DNA of 64,000 nucleotides, taken from the NCBI RefSeq assembly GCF_025717065.2, contig NZ_JAOVZO020000009.1:31555-95554 (forward strand), in the 5' to 3' direction. Position numbers and translations under genes: made by a program. Below, one piece after another: positions 40,597 through 49,587 of the stretch. Under the pieces are notes generated by a model, which saw only the letters and a list, made by a program, of their open reading frames with translations, made no database searches and was not told where the DNA came from. Source of the DNA: Tahibacter soli (lineage in GTDB: Bacteria > Pseudomonadota > Gammaproteobacteria > Xanthomonadales > Rhodanobacteraceae). Position 1 is the first letter of the stretch, and every line of letters begins with the position of its first letter.

Positions 40597-43314
40597 CTAG
40601 CGCGCGCCGGTCGGACGCGATTGGAGTTCGGCGCGGGCCGATACGCCGCGGATGCCCGAACGGGCGGCAAGCTCGATCGCACGCGGCGGCAGGTCGACGC
40701 CTCGCGCTTGCGCAGGAATCGTCAGCGCGAACAGTTCCGCCAGCGCGTCGCCGCGCGTGCGCGCTTCGTCGGCCAGCGCGGCGAGCGCGGCGAACGCGTC
40801 CGCGTCGCCGCGCCGGTGACGCACGATCGCGTCGACGGTTTCGGCCCGCACGCGCGCGAGCCAGTCGCCGGCCGGCATGCGCATGCGCGCGTCGGCGAGC
40901 CATTGCGCCGCCTCGTCGACGCGATCGAGCCGCAGCGCGGTTTCGGCCGACGAAAGCAATGTTTCGACGTAAACGCCGGGCATGTCGCGCGTACGCAGAC
41001 GTTCGCGCAGCGCGGCGAGCATCGGCTCGGCACCGACGGGATCGCCGGCGCGCGAACGCTCGCGCGCATACAGGCTTTCAAGCTCCCAGCGATTCGTATC
41101 GTCCCGCAGCGCCTCGAGGCGCGCGCGGATCGCGTCGAGTTGCGCAAGCGCCGCGGCCGGATCGCCGCCGAGGCGCGCGACGATCGCGAGCTGCACGCTG
41201 CAGGTCAGCGCCGTCGTTTCGGTTTCGCTCGCCGCGCAACGCTCGGCCGCCAGGCGCGCCGCCGCAAGGTCGACGCGACGGAGCAGCAGCTCGACTTCGA
41301 CGGCGCCGAATTCGGCTTCGTCGCCCGGTTGCGTGCGATAGTGCGCCAGGGCCGCCGCCGCCGCGTCGTAGCGCCCCTGGCGCACCGCCAGAGCGACGGC
41401 GAGCTTGCCGACCGCGATGCGAACCAAACCTTGCAGGGGCGCTTCGCCCAGCGCCTCGAGGCGGCGTTCGGCCGCCGCGTAGTCGGCCAGATACACGTCG
41501 GCCTGCAATGCTTCGAACCCCAGCACCGAAAGATCGCGCGGATCGCCCGACGTCTCGGCAACGGCCGTTGCGCGCGCGATCAACTCCCGCGTCTGCGCAA
41601 ACTCGCCGCGATAGGCCCTGCGCAGCGACTCGGCGCGCAGGCCGAACACTTCCAGCTCGATATTGCCGGCCGCACGCGCTTCCTCAAGCAGCGACCGCAG
41701 ACGTTCGCCGTCCGATTCGCGGCGGCGCGTTTCGCCGTACATGCGCACGCGCAGCGCGCCGAGCCGATCGCCTGCGGCATCGAACTGGTTCGCCGCGCGC
41801 TCGAATCGATCGTCGACACCGGCGCGGCCGGCCAGCATCGACGCGCGCGCGGCGAGAAACTGCGCGAGCCCGCGCTGTCGCGACCACCCGGCGCGCGCGG
41901 CGATCGTATCGGCACGCTCGGCATCCTGCACCGCGCGCTCCAGCGCGTTGCTGCCGACTTCCGCTTCGCCGCGCGCCAGCAGTGCGTCGACCCGCAGCGC
42001 CGTCGGCTGCAAGCTCCAGTCGATCGGCGTCAGAGCGCGCAGCGCGTCGTCGGCGCGCCCCGCGGCCAGGAGCGCGCGCGCGAATCGGATCGCGTAGGTC
42101 GGCTGCATCGGATAACGCTGCGTCAGTTTCTCGTAGGCCGCGACGGCTTCGGCATAGTCGCGCTGAATCATCAGGCGTTGCGCCGTCACGATATCGGCCG
42201 CGACAGGCGGCAGGCGCGCGATCCAGTCGGCCGCAAGCGCCAGTTGTTCGCGCGCGGCGCCAAGGCGACCGAGATCGCCGAGCAGCTCGGCCTGCTGTAC
42301 GCGTGCCAGCGAAAAACGGGGAGCGGACTGCAGCACACGGTCGAACGCGCGCACCGCGTCGGCCGGACGCCGCGCGTCGCGCAGAGCCAGCGCTTCGACG
42401 TAGTGCTGCGCCGCCTCGGCGTCGAGCGCGAGCGGCGGCTCGTCGTGCGCGACCGGACGGGCGACGAGCGCGGCCACGATGTCGCGCGCGAGCGTGTCGA
42501 CGCGCGCCGCGACATCGGCGAGCGGGGCCGTCACGGCGAAATCGCGTTGCGGCTCGACGCCGGCCAGGTGCGCGCGCAGGCGCACGGTCGCCGCATCGCC
42601 GGGCTGCGCCACGGCCGACAGCAGCACGATGTGTACCTGGCCCGAGCTCCCCTCGTCGCCATCCGCCAGACGCGGCGCGTCGACGACGACGACGCCGGGT
42701 TCGCGCGAGAGCTTCCATTCGAGCCATGCGCGCATCAGGGCCGAGGCCCAGTGTCGCGGCGTCGCCGCCGTGCTCTTGTCGCCCTCGGCATCGAGCAGCA
42801 CGACGCGCGCCGGCCCGGCCTCGGTATGCGCGAGCCGCGGCGCGAGTACCTTGACCACGAGCACCGCCGCGGCGAGCGCGAACGCGGCGGCGAGCAGCAG
42901 CGGGCGCACGCGCGGACCCGATCGCCCGACCGCCGCCGTCGCGGTCGGCGCCGGCACCGTCCGCTCGGAGACGACCTCGACCGGCATCGGCGGTTCGAAC
43001 ACGTAGCCGCCCTTGGCGACGGTGCGCAGCCAGGTCTTCGCCGGTTCGCCCAGTGCGTTGCGCACGAGCCAGACGCTTTGCGACAGGTTCGCGTCCTCGA
43101 CGACCGCGCCCTTCCAGACGCGCTGGAACAATTCGTTGCGCGAATGCAGCAAGTACGGTTCGGCAATCAGCAAGCACAACAGATCGAACGGCCGCTGCGG
43201 CAGCTCGGTAGCCGTGCCGTGGAGGACAACGCGGCGATAACGCAGATCGACGATGAGATCGCCGAGCCGCAGCTCGCGTGCTTCGGGCGGCCATGGAAGG
43301 GTCGGCTCGGACAT
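40597..43314 (-). CDS. Winged-helix regulator with membrane helix and TPR array (CadC-like)
   Basis: 905 residues. Residues about 18-110 are an OmpR/PhoB-type winged helix (IVDLRYRRVVLHGTATELPQ, QRPFDLLCLLIAEPYLLHSR, FQRVWKGAVVEDANLSQSVW, LRTVAKGGYVFEPP). A single TM helix follows (LLLAAAFALAAAVLVVKVLA, about residues 140-158). The rest is periplasmic: a beta-rich TolB-N-like region (about residues 165-265), then TPR-like repeats to the C-terminus. This is the layout of membrane-bound ToxR/CadC regulators that bind DNA without phosphorylation. Target genes unknown; nothing adjacent is obviously controlled. It ends six bases from the convergent iron-permease gene. The truncated protein at the left window edge looks like a paralogue. 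Confidence 0.87.
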   Translation of the reverse strand: MSEPTLPWPPEARELRLGDLIVDLRYRRVVLHGTATELPQRPFDLLCLLIAEPYLLHSRNELFQRVWKGAVVEDANLSQSVWLVRNALGEPAKTWLRTVAKGGYVFEPPMPVEVVSERTVPAPTATAAVGRSGPRVRPLLLAAAFALAAAVLVVKVLAPRLAHTEAGPARVVLLDAEGDKSTAATPRHWASALMRAWLEWKLSREPGVVVVDAPRLADGDEGSSGQVHIVLLSAVAQPGDAATVRLRAHLAGVEPQRDFAVTAPLADVAARVDTLARDIVAALVARPVAHDEPPLALDAEAAQHYVEALALRDARRPADAVRAFDRVLQSAPRFSLARVQQAELLGDLGRLGAAREQLALAADWIARLPPVAADIVTAQRLMIQRDYAEAVAAYEKLTQRYPMQPTYAIRFARALLAAGRADDALRALTPIDWSLQPTALRVDALLARGEAEVGSNALERAVQDAERADTIAARAGWSRQRGLAQFLAARASMLAGRAGVDDRFERAANQFDAAGDRLGALRVRMYGETRRRESDGERLRSLLEEARAAGNIELEVFGLRAESLRRAYRGEFAQTRELIARATAVAETSGDPRDLSVLGFEALQADVYLADYAAAERRLEALGEAPLQGLVRIAVGKLAVALAVRQGRYDAAAAALAHYRTQPGDEAEFGAVEVELLLRRVDLAAARLAAERCAASETETTALTCSVQLAIVARLGGDPAAALAQLDAIRARLEALRDDTNRWELESLYARERSRAGDPVGAEPMLAALRERLRTRDMPGVYVETLLSSAETALRLDRVDEAAQWLADARMRMPAGDWLARVRAETVDAIVRHRRGDADAFAALAALADEARTRGDALAELFALTIPAQARGVDLPPRAIELAARSGIRGVSARAELQSRPTGAR

Positions 43315-43704
43315 GCGCAGACGGTTTCCGACGACGTAGGGGTTTGCGGCCGCGGCGGGAACGGCGCGATATCGTCGCTACGGGCGCAAGAATACCTCGG
43401 CTCGCTTGCGCGCGACATGGCGGTGAAGCGCCGGTCATTCCTGCAACACGCTCGTACGAATGACGCGGCGGCCCCGGCGCGCGCTCGCATCGCCGCCGCG
43501 GCCTGTGCGGCGCGACGCAAAAAAGCGGCAACGCCTCTCGGGGCGTTGCCGCGTCGTTTCGCGCAAGTTCCCCGTTGGGGCTGCGCCGCGCCGCTTCACA
43601 GCGGTGCGCGATCCGGTTTGTCAGGGGGAATGTCAGCGCACGACCGGATCGCTGTCGCTCGGTTCAATTACTGCATCCTTAGCAAAGTCAGCGTCACGCG
43701 CGCG
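43315..43704. other. Intergenic region without a gene
   Basis: 390 bases between the CadC-like regulator start and the DUF2383 gene stop. It holds the intrinsic terminator at 43519-43552 and a 10-bp inverted repeat with a 25-base loop (GCGATCCGGT at 43608-43617, ACCGGATCGC at 43643-43652). Short ORFs here have shadow-like Arg/Ala-rich products and no ribosome-binding sites. Confidence 0.5.
43519..43552 (-). terminator. Rho-independent terminator for the DUF2383/DUF1328 genes
   Basis: GCGGCAACGCC pairs with GGCGTTGCCGC (43525-43535 with 43542-43552), an 11-bp perfect stem with a 6-base loop; on the minus strand it is followed directly by six T (43524-43519). It lies 150 bases beyond the DUF2383 gene stop and is the best intrinsic terminator in the window. 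Confidence 0.8.
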
Positions 43705-44145
43705 TCAAGCCGCGAGACGGTGCTTGAGGTCGCGCATCTCGTCGTGCGCGCGCTTGAGTTCGGGATAGTGGCGTTCCGCCAGACGGCGAACTTCGAGGCT
43801 TTCGTCGTCGTTGAGTTCGTCGCGGAACGCTTCGAGAATCCGGTCTTCGGTCTGCTCGAGCTGCGCGACGTATACCGCCTCGCTGTCCTTGGTCATGCTC
43901 GCGCGGACGTCGGCGTACATCTTGCGAAGCGAGCCGAACACCGTGCCGCCCGAGGCGACATCGCCGCCGTGCGCGGCGACGTGCGACGCGAGATCGGCGG
44001 AGACGGCGCGCTTGATGGTCGCCATCCGCAGGAACAGGTTTTTGTACGCCGGCAGCTTCACCTTCGCCGCGGCTTCGGTGTAGAAGTTCTCGCCGTCGTT
44101 GAGCAGTTCGATCAAATCGTTGAGCTTGCTGGTGGTCGTGGACAT
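43705..44145 (-). CDS. DUF2383 (PA2169-like) four-helix-bundle protein
   Basis: 146 residues from ATG 44145 with GAGGAAAG upstream. The sequence is all helical: LNDLIELLNDGENFYTEAAA, YKNLFLRMATIKRAVSADLA, then FGSLRKMYADVRASMTKDSE and VAQLEQTEDRILEAFRDELN. This is the ferritin-like PA2169/DUF2383 family found in stress-response regulons; metal binding is not proven and the ferroxidase Glu/His pattern is incomplete. It follows a DUF1328 gene on the same strand (95 bases apart), and both are divergent from an AlgB-like activator. A classical terminator lies downstream. Confidence 0.87.
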   Translation of the reverse strand: MSTTTSKLNDLIELLNDGENFYTEAAAKVKLPAYKNLFLRMATIKRAVSADLASHVAAHGGDVASGGTVFGSLRKMYADVRASMTKDSEAVYVAQLEQTEDRILEAFRDELNDDESLEVRRLAERHYPELKRAHDEMRDLKHRLAA

Positions 44146-44240
44146 GTGTCTTTCCTCGTATCGTATGCGTGCGGCCCGCGGGCCTTGAGGCCATCCCTGG
44201 CCGTTGCGCTCAGGGTGCGCGTCGTCCTTGCGGCCGATCG

Positions 44241-44402
44241 CTAGACGCGGCGGCGTCCCGCGATCAGCGAAATCACGAACAGCACCAGGAACACGAAGAA
44301 CAGGATCTTCGCGATACCGGCAGCGACGCCGGCGAGGCCGCCGAAACCCAGCAGCGCCGCAATCAGGGCGACGACCAGAAACACGAGAGCGTAGTGCAGC
44401 AT
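44241..44402 (-). CDS. DUF1328 (YtjA-like) small membrane protein
   Basis: 53 residues, too short for most ORF lists. The translation from ATG 44402 is [20 protein letters not shown] followed by a [20 protein letters not shown] segment and a basic RRRV end: two TM helices joined by a Gly-rich loop, the exact DUF1328/YtjA pattern. A GGAG ribosome-binding site lies six bases upstream. Members are induced by osmotic or general stress in several proteobacteria; function unknown. Its probable promoter is the sigma-54-like element at 44471-44486. Confidence 0.9.
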   Translation of the reverse strand: MLHYALVFLVVALIAALLGFGGLAGVAAGIAKILFFVFLVLFVISLIAGRRRV

Positions 44403-44470
44403 GGCGTTCTCCATTCGCTCGTTTGAGGGAATCCGCGGACGCTTCGGCGTTCCGGGGGCGAATGGATATA

Positions 44471-44486
44471 GTCAATCGACGTGCCA
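44471..44486 (-). promoter_or_regulatory. Sigma-54-like promoter candidate for DUF1328-DUF2383
   Basis: On the minus strand: TGGCAC-GTCGA-TTGAC. The -24 half is perfect and the -12 half has TTG, but the invariant GC is GA, so it is a weaker match than the glnA element. It lies about 70 bases before the DUF1328 ATG, and the divergent gene encodes a GAFTGA-containing activator. Confidence 0.35.
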
Positions 44487-44612
44487 ACTTCGCATTTCGA
44501 AAAAACTGTCGAAGTATCAGTTGCTTCGGGCCGGCGAATTTTCGTCGGCCAAAGGCGGATTGCAGGAAAGAAAAAGTGCATCATGCGGGGTGCACGACAT
44601 CTTGGAGGATCT

Positions 44613-45983
44613 GTGAACGAATCGCCCGCTCCCATTCGCGAACGCGTACTGCTGGTCGACGACGACAGCACCGTGCTGCGCACCTTCCGCCTGTGCCTGG
44701 AGGACGCCGGCTACCAGATCAACGTCGCGCACAACGCCGCGTCCGCGATCGCCGCGGTATCGCGCAGCGTGTTCGACGTGTGCGTGCTCGACATCTCGCT
44801 CGGCGACGAATCCGGGCTCGAACTCCTGCCGCAGTTGCGCGCCGCCGCGCCTTGGATGCGCGTGATCATGGCGACGGCCGAATCCGATGCCGCGATCGCC
44901 GTCAGCGCGATGCGCGCGGGCGCCGCCGACTATCTGATCAAACCGTGCGGCCCCGACGAACTGATCCACGCGGTCGAACAGCAGTTGCAGGCGCGGCGAC
45001 TGGAGCGGCGCATCGAAGAGCTCGAATCGGGCCGCGACATCGCACCGGCCGAGCATTTCGACAGCGCGAACGCGGCGATGGCGCGCCTGCTCGAAACCGC
45101 GCGCCAGGCCGCCGAAACCGATGCGACCGTGCTGATCCTCGGCGAAAGCGGCACCGGCAAGAACATGCTGGCACGCGCGATCCATGCGTGGAGCAACCGG
45201 CGCAAGGCGTCGTTCGCGACCGTCAACTGCCCTTCCTTGTCGGCCGAACTCCTCGAAAGCGAACTGTTCGGTCACGTCAAAGGCGCATTCACGGGCGCGC
45301 ACGAGCACCGGTCGGGGCGCGTGCAGGTCGCCGAGGGCGGCACGCTGTTTCTCGACGAAATCGGCGAGTTTCCGCTTGCGCTGCAGCCGAAATTTCTGCG
45401 CTTTCTACAAGACCGCGAGTACGAACGCGTCGGCGACCCGCGCACGCGCAAGGCCGACGTGCGCCTGATCGCCGCGACCAACGCCGATCTCGGCGCCGCC
45501 GTCGCGAACGGCACGTTCCGCTCCGATCTGTACTATCGCCTGAACGTCATCAGCCTCACCGTGCCGCCGCTGCGCGAGCGGCCCGAGGACATCCTGCCGA
45601 TCGCGCACGATCTTCTGACCACCCTCGTCGCGCGCTACCGGCGTCCGGCGCGGCGTTTCTCGGAGTCGGCGCGCAACGCGCTGCTGGGCTATTCGTGGCC
45701 CGGCAACGTGCGCGAGCTCGCCAACGCGATCGAACGCGCGGTGATCCTGTGCGGCGGCGAGGACATCGGCTACGAACACCTGCCGTTCACCGCCGCGAAC
45801 GCCGCGGCGAGCCTCGCCAGCGCGACGCCGCGGGCGGGCGATCCGGTCACGCTGGAGGCGCTCGAACGCGCGCATATCGAGGCGATACTCGGCGCGACGC
45901 CGACGCTCGACACCGCCGCCAGGACGCTCGGCATCGATGCGTCGACGCTGTATCGCAAGCGCAAGAGCTACGGCATCGGATAG
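44613..45983 (+). CDS. AlgB-like NtrC-family response regulator
   Basis: The start is placed at GTG 44613, because GGAGG at 44604-44608 is right in front and the frame then begins with the receiver domain ([20 protein letters not shown]); the ATG at 44481 adds an unconserved leader. 456 residues: receiver with Asp60 ([11 protein letters not shown]), AAA+ domain with Walker [11 protein letters not shown], the sigma-54 contact loop GAFTGA, Walker [12 protein letters not shown] and an R-finger region, then a Fis-type helix-turn-helix at the end ([20 protein letters not shown]). The receiver ([29 protein letters not shown]) looks like AlgB of Pseudomonas. No cognate KinB-type kinase is adjacent. 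Convergent with the TPR/Asp-hydroxylase gene, two bases apart. Confidence 0.9.
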   Translation: MNESPAPIRERVLLVDDDSTVLRTFRLCLEDAGYQINVAHNAASAIAAVSRSVFDVCVLDISLGDESGLELLPQLRAAAPWMRVIMATAESDAAIAVSAMRAGAADYLIKPCGPDELIHAVEQQLQARRLERRIEELESGRDIAPAEHFDSANAAMARLLETARQAAETDATVLILGESGTGKNMLARAIHAWSNRRKASFATVNCPSLSAELLESELFGHVKGAFTGAHEHRSGRVQVAEGGTLFLDEIGEFPLALQPKFLRFLQDREYERVGDPRTRKADVRLIAATNADLGAAVANGTFRSDLYYRLNVISLTVPPLRERPEDILPIAHDLLTTLVARYRRPARRFSESARNALLGYSWPGNVRELANAIERAVILCGGEDIGYEHLPFTAANAAASLASATPRAGDPVTLEALERAHIEAILGATPTLDTAARTLGIDASTLYRKRKSYGIG

Positions 45984-45985
45984 AA

Positions 45986-47302
45986 CTATTTGACGCCGGC
46001 GGCGCTGTTGAACGCGCCGATCGCCTCGACGAGATCGGTCACCGCCGCGCGTTCGGCATCGGTCAGGTCGGGATGCCACGTGTCGAGGATCAGCACCACG
46101 CGCGTAAGGTCGCTGCGGTTCCACGCCTCGTGCTCGTACGTGTCGTCGAACACCACGCAGCGGCCTTCCTCCCACACGTGATCGATGCCGCCGACGCGCA
46201 GCGCGCAGTCGGGCGGCACCACGAGCGGCAGATGCGTGACGAGCCGCGTATTCGTGACGCCGCGATGCGGCAGGATGTGCGCGCCGGGCGTCAGCACCGA
46301 GAACAGCACTTCCGGCGCGTGTTCGCGGATGCGCACGATCGGCAGCGTGTCGAGCACGGCCGCGGTATGCGGACAGCGCGCGGCGTTGTCGTCGCGGCGC
46401 TCGCCGTGGCGGTAGAAGAAAAAGCCCTGCCAGGCCTGCTGCCCGTTCGTGCCGCGCAGATAGTCCTCGACCCGGGCCGCCGAATCGAATCGCAGAAACG
46501 GCTCGAAGCCGTGGTCGGCCGCGAGCATGTTCAGAAGCTCGGTGCGGATCGCGCCGGTTTGCGCCTCGAGCGCCGCAAGCCACGGAAACAGCGCACGGTC
46601 GTAGTAGGGACGCGACGCAAGATCGGGAAAGAACAGAAACAACGGACGCTGGCGCGGATCGGGATAGTTCGGCGGCGTCTCGCCGAGGTAGATCGCGAGC
46701 GCGCGTTCGACACGCGCGAGCGCGTCCGCGCCATAGCGCGTGCGCAGCGGTGCGAAGCTGTTTTCGAACAGGCGGCGGCGGCCGTAGTCGACCGTGCGCA
46801 TCGCCGCGAGCACCGTGGGCCGCAGGCCCGGCGGCGTCGTCGCTTCGCTGAGCCAGCGGCCCTGCGCCTGCGCCTGTCGCACCGCGCGGAAATACTGCAC
46901 CAGCGCCTCGTCGCCGAGGCCGAGCTGTTCGAGCGCGACGCCCAGGTGCAGGCGCGCGACGTAGTAGTCGGGATCGAGTCGTACCGCGTCGGTCAGCGCC
47001 TGCACGCCGCGCTGCGCGTCGCCGCCGGCGCGATAGGCGAGGCCGAGGCTCTTGTGCGTTTCGGCGTCGTTCGGCGCGGCGGCGCGCGCGCGTTCGAGGA
47101 GTTCCACGGCCTGCGCCGGCTGCTGCTGCGCGAGCCGGCACATCGCCAGGAAGTTCAGCGCCTCGACCGAGCCTGCGTCGACGTCGAGCACGCGCCGGTA
47201 GACCGCCTCGGCTTCGGCGATGCGTCCCTGCGTCGCCGCCGCGCGCGCGGCGTCGACCAATGCCGTCGCCGGCGACGGCATCGATGCGTGCTTCTCGGTC
47301 AT
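45986..47302 (-). CDS. TPR protein fused to an aspartyl/asparaginyl beta-hydroxylase domain
   Basis: 438 residues from ATG 47302 (MTEKHASMPSPATALVDAAR). Residues about 8-140 are TPR repeats (ALVDAARAAATQGRIAEAEA; AQAVELLERARAAAPNDAET; HLGVALEQLGLGDEALVQYF). The C-terminal half is a Fe(II)/2-oxoglutarate dioxygenase of the Asp/Asn beta-hydroxylase (LpxO-like) family: HILPHRGVTNTRLVTHLPLV with the first His and the 2OG-binding Arg, and VVFDDTYEHEAWN with the distal His. Such enzymes hydroxylate protein residues or lipid A acyl chains; the TPR region suggests a protein partner. Beside it on the same strand lies a TPR/sulfotransferase gene. Confidence 0.9.
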   Translation of the reverse strand: MTEKHASMPSPATALVDAARAAATQGRIAEAEAVYRRVLDVDAGSVEALNFLAMCRLAQQQPAQAVELLERARAAAPNDAETHKSLGLAYRAGGDAQRGVQALTDAVRLDPDYYVARLHLGVALEQLGLGDEALVQYFRAVRQAQAQGRWLSEATTPPGLRPTVLAAMRTVDYGRRRLFENSFAPLRTRYGADALARVERALAIYLGETPPNYPDPRQRPLFLFFPDLASRPYYDRALFPWLAALEAQTGAIRTELLNMLAADHGFEPFLRFDSAARVEDYLRGTNGQQAWQGFFFYRHGERRDDNAARCPHTAAVLDTLPIVRIREHAPEVLFSVLTPGAHILPHRGVTNTRLVTHLPLVVPPDCALRVGGIDHVWEEGRCVVFDDTYEHEAWNRSDLTRVVLILDTWHPDLTDAERAAVTDLVEAIGAFNSAAGVK

Positions 47303-47362
47303 TGCGTCGAGGCTCCCCTGCCCGATCCGGACCCCGCCGGGGCGCATGCCCCGGTCGATCCG

Positions 47363-49443
47363 TCAGCGGCTACTCTGCAATTTGGCGTAGGTGCTGGCAA
47401 GCAGGCCTTCGTACGCCTGCCAGCGCCCGGGGGCAGGCCGAGCGGCAGGCCGCCGAGCCCGAACTGCGGTCCGCCCGGCACGAGCTGCGCAAGGCCCAGC
47501 GCCTGCGCCAGCGCGCGGCCGTTGCCGATCGGATCGGCGAAGAGCGCATCGGGGTCGACGCGCACGACCTTGAGGCCCTGCGCCTCGTTGCAGATGCGCG
47601 TGTGTTCGAGCGCGGTGCCGAGCCACGTCGCCGCGGCGTCGGGATCGAACGCCGGGAAGCCTTCGAGCCAGCCGTACGCGAGCCAGTTCACGAGCAGGTC
47701 GCGCGAATCCTCGCGCTCGACGATGACGAGCGTCGCGCCGGGAAACGAATGGCGGATCAGCGGCAGAAAACGCGCGTCCCAGCGCAGCAGCCAGTCGACC
47801 TGCACCTGGCCTTCGAGGTCGGCGCCGGTGCGCGCGGCTTCGGCGTCCCAGCGCGCGCGGCGCTCCGCGGCCTGTTGCGGATCGGCGGTGAACGCGGCGA
47901 ACGCCGGATTGAAGAAATCGTCGCGCCGCTGCGCGGTGCCCATCGCGCGATCGCGCAGGAGCTGCACGCCGGGCTGGCCGGAGATCAGCGCCGCGACGCG
48001 CTCGACCATGCCGCCCGGCAGACCGACGAGAAACACCGGCGCCTTGCCGGCCGGTGCGGGCGCGGGCTCGGACAGGCGCGCGAGGAACTCGTCGGTGAGC
48101 GGCGGCTGTTCGTGCACGCGCGCCTCGAGCATCGACTGCGATTCGACGAACGCCGGCAGCGCCTGCGCGACGTCGTCGCGGCGGTCGGCGAGCACGCCGT
48201 AGCGATGCGCGGCCTGCGACACGTGGCGCGGATGCAGTTGCAGCGGACGCAGCGTTTCGAGCAGCGCCACGGCGTCGGCGTCGCGGCCTTCGCGCTGCGC
48301 CGAACGCGCACGCAGCAGAATCAGGTCGGGATCGTCCGCGGTGAACTCGGCCACGCGCGCGGCCAGCGCGTCGGCGCCGGCGTGGTCGCCGAAACGTTCG
48401 TGCAGCAGCGCGAGACGCTGCAGCGGCGTCGGATCGCCCGGACGGCGCTGGGCGATCTGGTTCCACACCGCCTGGGCGCCGGCGAGATCACCGAGCTGCG
48501 AGAGCAGGTCGCCGAGCGCGGCTTCGATCGTCAGTTCCTCCGGATAGTCGGTGAGGTACTGCCGGTACAGCGCCACCGCTTCGTCTTCGCGGCCGAGCGC
48601 GGCGAGCGAACCGGCGAGCATCTGCACCGCGCGCACCTGGCGCGGCTGCAGCGCGAGCGCCTGGCGGTACAGCGCGACGGCCTGTTCGAGATCGCCGCTC
48701 TTGCGCACGACGTCGCCGAGGCCGAACAGCGCGATCGCGCGGAAGTCGGCGACGTCGAGCAGCCCCGTGAAGTGGGCGCGCGCCTCGTCGACGTTGCCGG
48801 CTTCGAGCACGAGCTGGCCGAGCAGGAAGCGTGCCGCGTGCAGGTTCGGCTGCAGCGCCAGCGCGTTGCGCGCGGCCTGCTCGGCGAACGTGGTATTGCC
48901 CTTGAGCGTCAGCGCGCGCGCAAGGTACAGCTGGATCACGCCGTCCTTCGGCGCGCGATCGGCCGCGGCGGTGAGGTACGACAGCGCCTTGTCGAGTTCG
49001 CCGCGGTCGAGCAGGATGCGGCCGAGGCCGCCGAGCGCGATCGGATCGTCCTCGCGCTGGCGCAGCGACGTGCGGTACAGCGATTCGGCCTTGGCGCCGT
49101 CGCCCTGCGCCTCGACGAGCTGGGCGAGCAGGTTGTAGGCGCCGGGCAGGTTCGGATCGAGCGCGAGCGCGCGCTCGACCGTCACGCGCGCGCCGACGTT
49201 GTCGCCGTCGAGCAGATACAGGCCGGCGAGATCGAGCAGCACGTCGGCGCGGTCCGGCGCGAGCGCGTAGGCGCGGTCGAACAGCAGGCGCGCCTCGGCG
49301 TAGTCGCGGCGCTGCCGGCGCAGCGCGCCGAGCATGTGCAGCACGTCGACGTTGTCGGGCTGGCTGGCGAGCAGCGCGCGGTAGCCGGACTCGGCCTCGT
49401 CGAGACGACCGTTCAACTGAAGTTTGAGGTATTCATCAAGCAT
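47363..49443 (-). CDS. TPR protein with sulfotransferase-like domain, apparent frameshift near the 3' end
   Basis: Starts at ATG 49443 (MLDEYLKLQLNGRLDEAESG). Residues about 1-430 form at least a dozen TPR repeats; the rest is a sulfotransferase-like domain (VFLVGLPGGMVERVAALISG; HSFPGATLVIVEREDSRDLL; NWLAYGWLEGF; RICNEAQGLKVVRVDPDALF). In the uninterrupted frame the end becomes nonsense after GLPLGLPPG and runs on to 47299. The minus-1 frame at that point gives RWQAYEGLLASTYAKLQSSR, a normal sulfotransferase C-terminus ending at 47363. The shift lies in CCCCCGGG (47426-47433 region), so one base seems to be missing, by mutation or by sequencing error. The usual PAPS loop PRSGT is replaced by PGGMVE, so activity is doubtful. 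Confidence 0.8.
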
Positions 49444-49587
49444 GGCGGGCACGGACCGGAACGCGGAGCCGGTCATTATGCCGCAGGCGGCGGCGCGGCG
49501 CTTCGCGTACCGGGCGGGGCCGCGCGACGCGGCGCCAAGCTCTATGATGTCGCCACGGACGCCCACGGACTGCGCGTTCATCCCACG

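Noticed and set aside
43608..43652. 10-bp inverted repeat considered as a second terminator of the DUF2383 gene
   Set aside because: Loop of 25 bases and no T-run on either strand; the hairpin at 43519-43552 is the convincing terminator.
47260..49587. 5' part of a long plus-strand ORF leading into the AAA+ gene
   Set aside because: Antisense of the TPR/sulfotransferase gene; the AAA+ protein begins at 49588, where family-like sequence starts.
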